Part shown: positions 60,339 to 64,000 of the stretch, piece by piece
How the letters are laid out: every line of letters starts with the position of its first letter
Position numbering within the stretch: position 1 is the stretch's first letter
Origin: Acidobacteriota bacterium
GTDB lineage: Bacteria > Acidobacteriota > Terriglobia > Bryobacterales > Bryobacteraceae
Direction of reading: 5' to 3'
Length of the DNA stretch: 64,000 bases
NCBI GenBank assembly: GCA_025354885.1
Contig: JANXLY010000056.1
Coordinates: 1-64,000, forward strand
Made by a program: the position numbers and the translations under genes
Notes under the pieces: generated by a model
What the model saw: only the letters and a program-made list of their open reading frames with translations
What the model was told of the DNA's origin: nothing
Databases searched by the model: none

Positions 60339-62020
60339 CGTTTACTCACGATCGGCAAATAGCCGCCCGAAGCAAACGGCGACACCCCTTTGCAAAACAC
60401 ATACGCTGTCCCTGTCGGCCAGTCGGATGGAATCTCTACATCGATCTGGTAGACCCCGATTAGATTCGGCGCATAAATTTCTGTGGGCACCCGAAGTGCC
60501 CGCAGGTCTGGGTCTCGGTCCTTTCCAACGATATAGCAGGCTACAGTTTGGATTGGTTTCGCCGGCGGATCTGCAGGCCCCTTTTCGCCCGTCGCAACAG
60601 GCCGGTCGAGTGGCCCAAGGCCGCTCAACCAGAAGTGGATCAACGACCCTGCCAGTGCTGGATTCTCGCTCGTGATGAGGGAGGAAAAATCCGCCTTAGC
60701 CGCAGTCAGATTCGATCCCGGCCCCGATACAAAAGCCCAGGCTCCGGTCGTCTCTGCGAATTGAACTGTTGTTCGCAAAACGAAGGGTGAATCCTCCGCA
60801 GACAGTTCTACGACTTTCGACTGACCAATCAAGTCTGTCGCCTCCCACGGTATCTGCACATCAAAAACGCGACCCTCAGCTTTGACATTCGGAAACCGCG
60901 TGAAGTCCGTCGAGAGCACGAAGTTGATATCAGGATAGTCGGTTTCAAAGCGTATCAGCGAGCCGGGATAAGCTCCAAAACTCTGTTGCCGCAACGAAGA
61001 AGGAAACGGTGCATAGAGTTGCTGTGCCTCCCCAGTCTTCACCTCGATGCGGTACATGCGGTTCGTTCGGGTTTTGACAAAGACGCTCTCCCCATTGTCA
61101 ATAAGCAGCGATTCAGTGATGCCCTCCTCGTGCGAAAAGAGGCTCCGCCAGCCGGACAAACGATCCCAGAGCAAGACATCGTTCTTGCTCTGCAACAACA
61201 GGCGGCTCCCCTCTGCGTTTACCGTGAAGCTGCTGAGTTCCGCATAGCCTTCAAAAAGGATGCTCCGCTCCCGGGTAGCGAGATCGATCCTGATGAGTCG
61301 AAACAAAGACATTACTACCAGCTTTTCGGGTTTGATCTCAAATAGCACGAAGACGCTGTTCCCTTGGGCTGTGATGGCAGCCGAATGGACCGGGACCCCT
61401 TCAGCGAGGATCTCCGGATTCTTGCCACGTGGAGTCAGCAAAACTTGATGGAGCCTCTCTGAACTGCCAAATCCGGCGATAGCACCAGCTTCACTCGACA
61501 ATAGTGCGCCGTCGTTGGAAATAGATTGTCGGGAATGCCTCGGCACGACATTAGGAAGCCTGTACATGAGGCCCGTATCCAGATCTTGAATGTTGGGGCC
61601 CGGGGGGAAATTGCCAAAACCAGTATCGAAAACAAATCGGCCATTACGACTTACGCGAAAGCTGTTGCCATAGAGCACATAATACTGGCCGGCGCGTTTC
61701 AGATTGAGAACCGCATTCGGACTCGCAATTTGAAAGGCACATACACAAATGCTGTAGGTAAAGGCTCCCGTGGTGAGGCCGTCGTCCGAAACAAAAGGGG
61801 CAGCAATCGTCCGGCTCTGGACGTCGAGCACTTGCAGAATCGGCGGGTCAGCATGCTGAAAAATCCTCACCGGATTGACGACCACAGCTTCGCCTCGCAG
61901 TGCAAGCTTAGAAGCGAAATACAAGACTGCTCCGTCAGCCGACGAAGCCATGGAAAAGTCCTGACCTGCAGCAAGAGCAGCAAGTATGAGTCCGAATACA
62001 ACCAGACGAATCATACCCAA
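60335..62020 (-). CDS. Secreted propeller protein with TIGR03437-like C-terminal domain
   Basis: 561 residues. Signal peptide RLVVFGLILAALAAGQDF, then a WD40-like beta-propeller (for example SFRVSRNGRFVFDTGFGNFP, SISNDGALLSSEAGAIAGFG, FTVNAEGSRLLLQSKNDVLL). From about residue 440 the pattern fits the Solibacter-type TIGR03437 domain: ENPALAGSLIHFWLSGLGPL, PTEIYAPNLIGVYQIDVEIP and a GYLPI end. That domain is a strong pointer to Solibacterales. The function is unknown; it may be a surface-attached propeller. It starts 3 bases after the stop of the RND adaptor gene. Confidence 0.85.
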   Translation of the reverse strand: MGMIRLVVFGLILAALAAGQDFSMASSADGAVLYFASKLALRGEAVVVNPVRIFQHADPPILQVLDVQSRTIAAPFVSDDGLTTGAFTYSICVCAFQIASPNAVLNLKRAGQYYVLYGNSFRVSRNGRFVFDTGFGNFPPGPNIQDLDTGLMYRLPNVVPRHSRQSISNDGALLSSEAGAIAGFGSSERLHQVLLTPRGKNPEILAEGVPVHSAAITAQGNSVFVLFEIKPEKLVVMSLFRLIRIDLATRERSILFEGYAELSSFTVNAEGSRLLLQSKNDVLLWDRLSGWRSLFSHEEGITESLLIDNGESVFVKTRTNRMYRIEVKTGEAQQLYAPFPSSLRQQSFGAYPGSLIRFETDYPDINFVLSTDFTRFPNVKAEGRVFDVQIPWEATDLIGQSKVVELSAEDSPFVLRTTVQFAETTGAWAFVSGPGSNLTAAKADFSSLITSENPALAGSLIHFWLSGLGPLDRPVATGEKGPADPPAKPIQTVACYIVGKDRDPDLRALRVPTEIYAPNLIGVYQIDVEIPSDWPTGTAYVFCKGVSPFASGGYLPIVSKR

Positions 62021-62023
62021 AGT

Positions 62024-63247
62024 TTACTCCGCTTTTTTCACAGGCCCCGGTGCCGCGTTCTCGATCAAAACCTTGCTGCCAGTGTCGAGACGAGGCAGGT
62101 TGCTCGTGGCCACCGTCTCCCCAGCAGCCACTCCTTCGAGGATCTCCACTTCATTCTCAAAGCGCTCCCCAACCTTGATCTCACGCGTATCAATCGTACC
62201 GTCTTTGATGACATAAGCCTTGTTCGAGCCAAGAATATACTGGACGGCCTTGTTCGGAAGCAGCACAATTGTCTCGGACTTCTCAGTCGGGATGCGGGCG
62301 CGTGCATACGATCCGGGCTTCAGCCGCATGCCCGGATTATCGATGAGTGCTTCAGCAATAAACGTACGCTTCGCCTGATCGACGGTAGGCGATACCCGCC
62401 AGATTCGTCCACTAAATTTCTGCCCTTCAAATGCTTCCACTTCCACTTGCGCAATCTGGCCAACCTTCACCCACGGGGCCATCCGCTCCGGGACATCCAG
62501 ACGCAATCGCAAAGGATCCGTTTTCACAAGAACGATGAGCGGCGTATTTGCGCGCACATACTGGCCAACCGTCACCTGCCGTTCCTTGACGCTAGCCGCA
62601 AAAGGCGCATAAACGCTGGTATCCCGCAGCTTCTTGCGCTGCAAGTCGACAATGGCCTTGAATCGCTCCACTTCCTGAATTAGATTGCGCGTCTGGTTCA
62701 CAGTCGAATCGTAAGCGGCCTTCACGGAGTTAAATCGTGCCTGAGCCTGATCGAGATCCGCCTGCGCTCCAATTCCCTGGTCGCGAAGCTCGCGCGTGCG
62801 CTTGAAGCGCTGTTCCGCATCGAAAACATCAGCCTCGGCACGCCGGACGTCCGGCGTGGTTTTGACATCCTGTACGCGGTCGGTGTCCTTCGTGAGCCCA
62901 AGCCGCTCCAGGCTCGAGCGAAGCTGCGCTTCATTCTGCGCCAGCAAATATTGCTGCTCTTCGTCAGAGATATGCACCATCAGCTGTCCCTTGTTGACAA
63001 AGTCTCCAAGGTCGGCATCCACACGATCCACACGTCCGTCTATTTCGGCGCTGACGATCGTTTCATCGAGCGGGAAAAGCGTACCAACGCTTTCCACGTT
63101 ACGCTTGACAACGCGATTGGTCGCAGTCGTGGCTCCAACTTTGATCGGCCCGGATTCTTTTTTTGCTGCCGCAACTTTTTGGTCTTTGCTGCAGGAGGCG
63201 AGGAAGAGAAGTAGTGCGACGGCGATAGAACTGATTTGGCGCTGCAT
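62024..63247 (-). CDS. RND efflux periplasmic adaptor lipoprotein (MexA/AcrA/HlyD family)
   Basis: 407 residues. Lipoprotein signal SSIAVALLLFLASC. Membrane-fusion protein layout: NVESVGTLFPLDETIVSAEI and GRVDRVDADLGDFVNKGQLM (first lipoyl half), a coiled-coil hairpin (about residues 100-190), VYAPFAASVKERQVTVGQYV (second lipoyl half), a beta-barrel (GQIAQVEVEAFEGQKFSGRI) and a C-terminal membrane-proximal domain (IKVGERFENEVEILEGVAAG). It connects an inner-membrane pump to an outer-membrane channel. Neither pump nor channel gene is adjacent; downstream is a propeller protein. Confidence 0.92.
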   Translation of the reverse strand: MQRQISSIAVALLLFLASCSKDQKVAAAKKESGPIKVGATTATNRVVKRNVESVGTLFPLDETIVSAEIDGRVDRVDADLGDFVNKGQLMVHISDEEQQYLLAQNEAQLRSSLERLGLTKDTDRVQDVKTTPDVRRAEADVFDAEQRFKRTRELRDQGIGAQADLDQAQARFNSVKAAYDSTVNQTRNLIQEVERFKAIVDLQRKKLRDTSVYAPFAASVKERQVTVGQYVRANTPLIVLVKTDPLRLRLDVPERMAPWVKVGQIAQVEVEAFEGQKFSGRIWRVSPTVDQAKRTFIAEALIDNPGMRLKPGSYARARIPTEKSETIVLLPNKAVQYILGSNKAYVIKDGTIDTREIKVGERFENEVEILEGVAAGETVATSNLPRLDTGSKVLIENAAPGPVKKAE

Positions 63248-63372
63248 TGGATTAAAGGATTGTTACCAGTGTAGCGGTTCAATTTGCAGCTTGTCGAAGA
63301 AATCCGCCACTTGACCCAACTGTTACCTGCTCGTTGCCATAGCGTCACTTTTGCGCGCCATGCTCGGGGAAA

Positions 63373-64000
63373 GTGCAGATTTCTCAACCAGAATTGTCTT
63401 TTCCTGCCCCGTTTCGAGGGGCCTTCGCCAGAGCCTTTCCAGCCAAAATGCCGCAACCGGTCTTTGAAGCTCTGATGAACCTGCTTCAGGTATCGAAGAC
63501 TGACGATTTGTATCACGGTCTGATGCGCGGGGCTCCGGAAACCTTTTGCAAAAGATTACTTTCGGCTTTGGGCGTCGAGGTTGTACTCAGTGAAGAAGAC
63601 CGGCGGCGCATTCCTAAAACGGGAGCCGTTGTCGTGCTCGCCAACCATCCCTTCGGAATTGTCGAAGGTGTGGCGCTGGCACAATTGCTCCCCCAGATTC
63701 GTCCCGATGTGAAAATCATGGCGAATCGTTTGCTTGGCGAATTCTCCGAAATCGCTGATCGAATCATTTGTGTAGATCCCTTCGGCGGCTCTGAGGCCCG
63801 ACGATCCAATGCGCGTGGGATGCGCGAAGCGATGGATTGGCTGGCAGGCGGCGGGATGCTATTGGTCTTCCCGGCCGGCGAAGTATCGCAGCTCGAATTC
63901 AAGTTCCCCCGTCTCGGCGTGTCCGATCCCGTCTGGAGCAAATCGATTGCCCGCCTTTTGCGAAAAACAAAAGCCGCTGCATTGCCAATTTTCGTCGATG
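63373..64000 (+). CDS. Lysophospholipid acyltransferase family protein (3-prime end outside window)
   Basis: At least 209 residues, running off the right edge. VVVLANHPFGIVEGVALAQL holds the H-x-x-x-x-(D/E) acyltransferase motif in the variant NHPFGxxE. IMANRLLGEFSEIADRIICV, VDPFGGSEARRSN and MLLVFPAGEVSQ are the second and third PlsC-type motifs. The variant suggests the OlsA/hemolysin-related group rather than classical PlsC. The start is GTG 63373 or ATG 63448; a stop at 63340 bounds it upstream. It transfers an acyl chain to a lysolipid at the membrane. Confidence 0.82.
   Translation, partial: MQISQPELSFPAPFRGAFARAFPAKMPQPVFEALMNLLQVSKTDDLYHGLMRGAPETFCKRLLSALGVEVVLSEEDRRRIPKTGAVVVLANHPFGIVEGVALAQLLPQIRPDVKIMANRLLGEFSEIADRIICVDPFGGSEARRSNARGMREAMDWLAGGGMLLVFPAGEVSQLEFKFPRLGVSDPVWSKSIARLLRKTKAAALPIFVD

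Noticed and set aside
61526..62683. 385-codon open frame antisense to two genes
   Set aside because: It crosses the boundary between the propeller and RND adaptor genes, both of which are well supported on the minus strand.

Overview
The window looks like chromosomal DNA from an acidobacterium of the Solibacter/Bryobacter type. The supporting evidence is a protein with a TIGR03437-like C-terminal domain (60335-62020), a large Oar-type TonB-dependent receptor with a carboxypeptidase-regulatory-like N-terminus, a formylglycine sulfatase with a Tat signal, many small secreted enzymes, a TIGR03067-like protein and frequent GTG/TTG starts. This placement is an inference from gene content; no rRNA gene is present. 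There is no phage, CRISPR array or replication origin.

Layout. 1-15153: mixed housekeeping and secreted functions (cupin, VOC protein, alpha/beta hydrolase, an orphan Hcp-like protein, a sulfatase, an SdpR/SdpI-type autoregulated pair, an MFS exporter, a tightly packed ankyrin/SGNH/SWIM/SNF2 run, a zinc alcohol dehydrogenase, a HupE-like membrane protein and a GT2 glycosyltransferase). 15165-15935: a dead IS6-family element that still has both terminal inverted repeats. 16009-18964: a beta-propeller protein, a GNAT acetyltransferase and a FMN hydroxyacid oxidase with a Tat-like signal. 19013-26030: a complete-looking histidine operon, hisIGDC-HAD-BHFA, preceded by a leader peptide with eight His codons and a terminator hairpin, i.e. 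a classic attenuator. No separate hisE or histidinol phosphatase is seen; the HAD phosphatase in the operon is the obvious candidate for the latter. 26075-28258: a coiled-coil protein with a possible degenerate GGDEF end, then a CpaE-like ATPase. 28287-34274 (minus strand): a propeller lipoprotein, a histidine kinase, a methyltransferase-like secreted protein, a NIPSNAP protein, UppS, a membrane protein/regulator pair and a radical SAM protein. 34355-40668: ispD-ispF, a cytochrome/copper monooxygenase, a sigma-54 response regulator with its histidine kinase, and a proline-rich protein.

40819-51761 is the most unusual region: an OmpA-type lipoprotein behind a long structured leader, two paralogous secreted proteins with PEP-CTERM-like tails, an outsized Wzz-type chain-length protein fused to a periplasmic TPR superhelix, a BY-kinase-like ATPase that has lost its P-loop, and a second CpaE-like ATPase. 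Both PEP-CTERM-like genes, and the intergenic region between the second cpaE-like gene and a TfoX-C gene, carry copies of a GGRACTAA element. I interpret this as an exopolysaccharide/surface-protein module under a common regulator. No exosortase or glycosyltransferase of such a system lies inside the window.

51734-64000: polyphosphate kinase, an M28 peptidase, the TonB receptor, a TIGR03067-like protein, a Gfo/Idh/MocA oxidoreductase, the TIGR03437-type protein, an RND periplasmic adaptor without its pump, and the start of a lysophospholipid acyltransferase that runs off the end.
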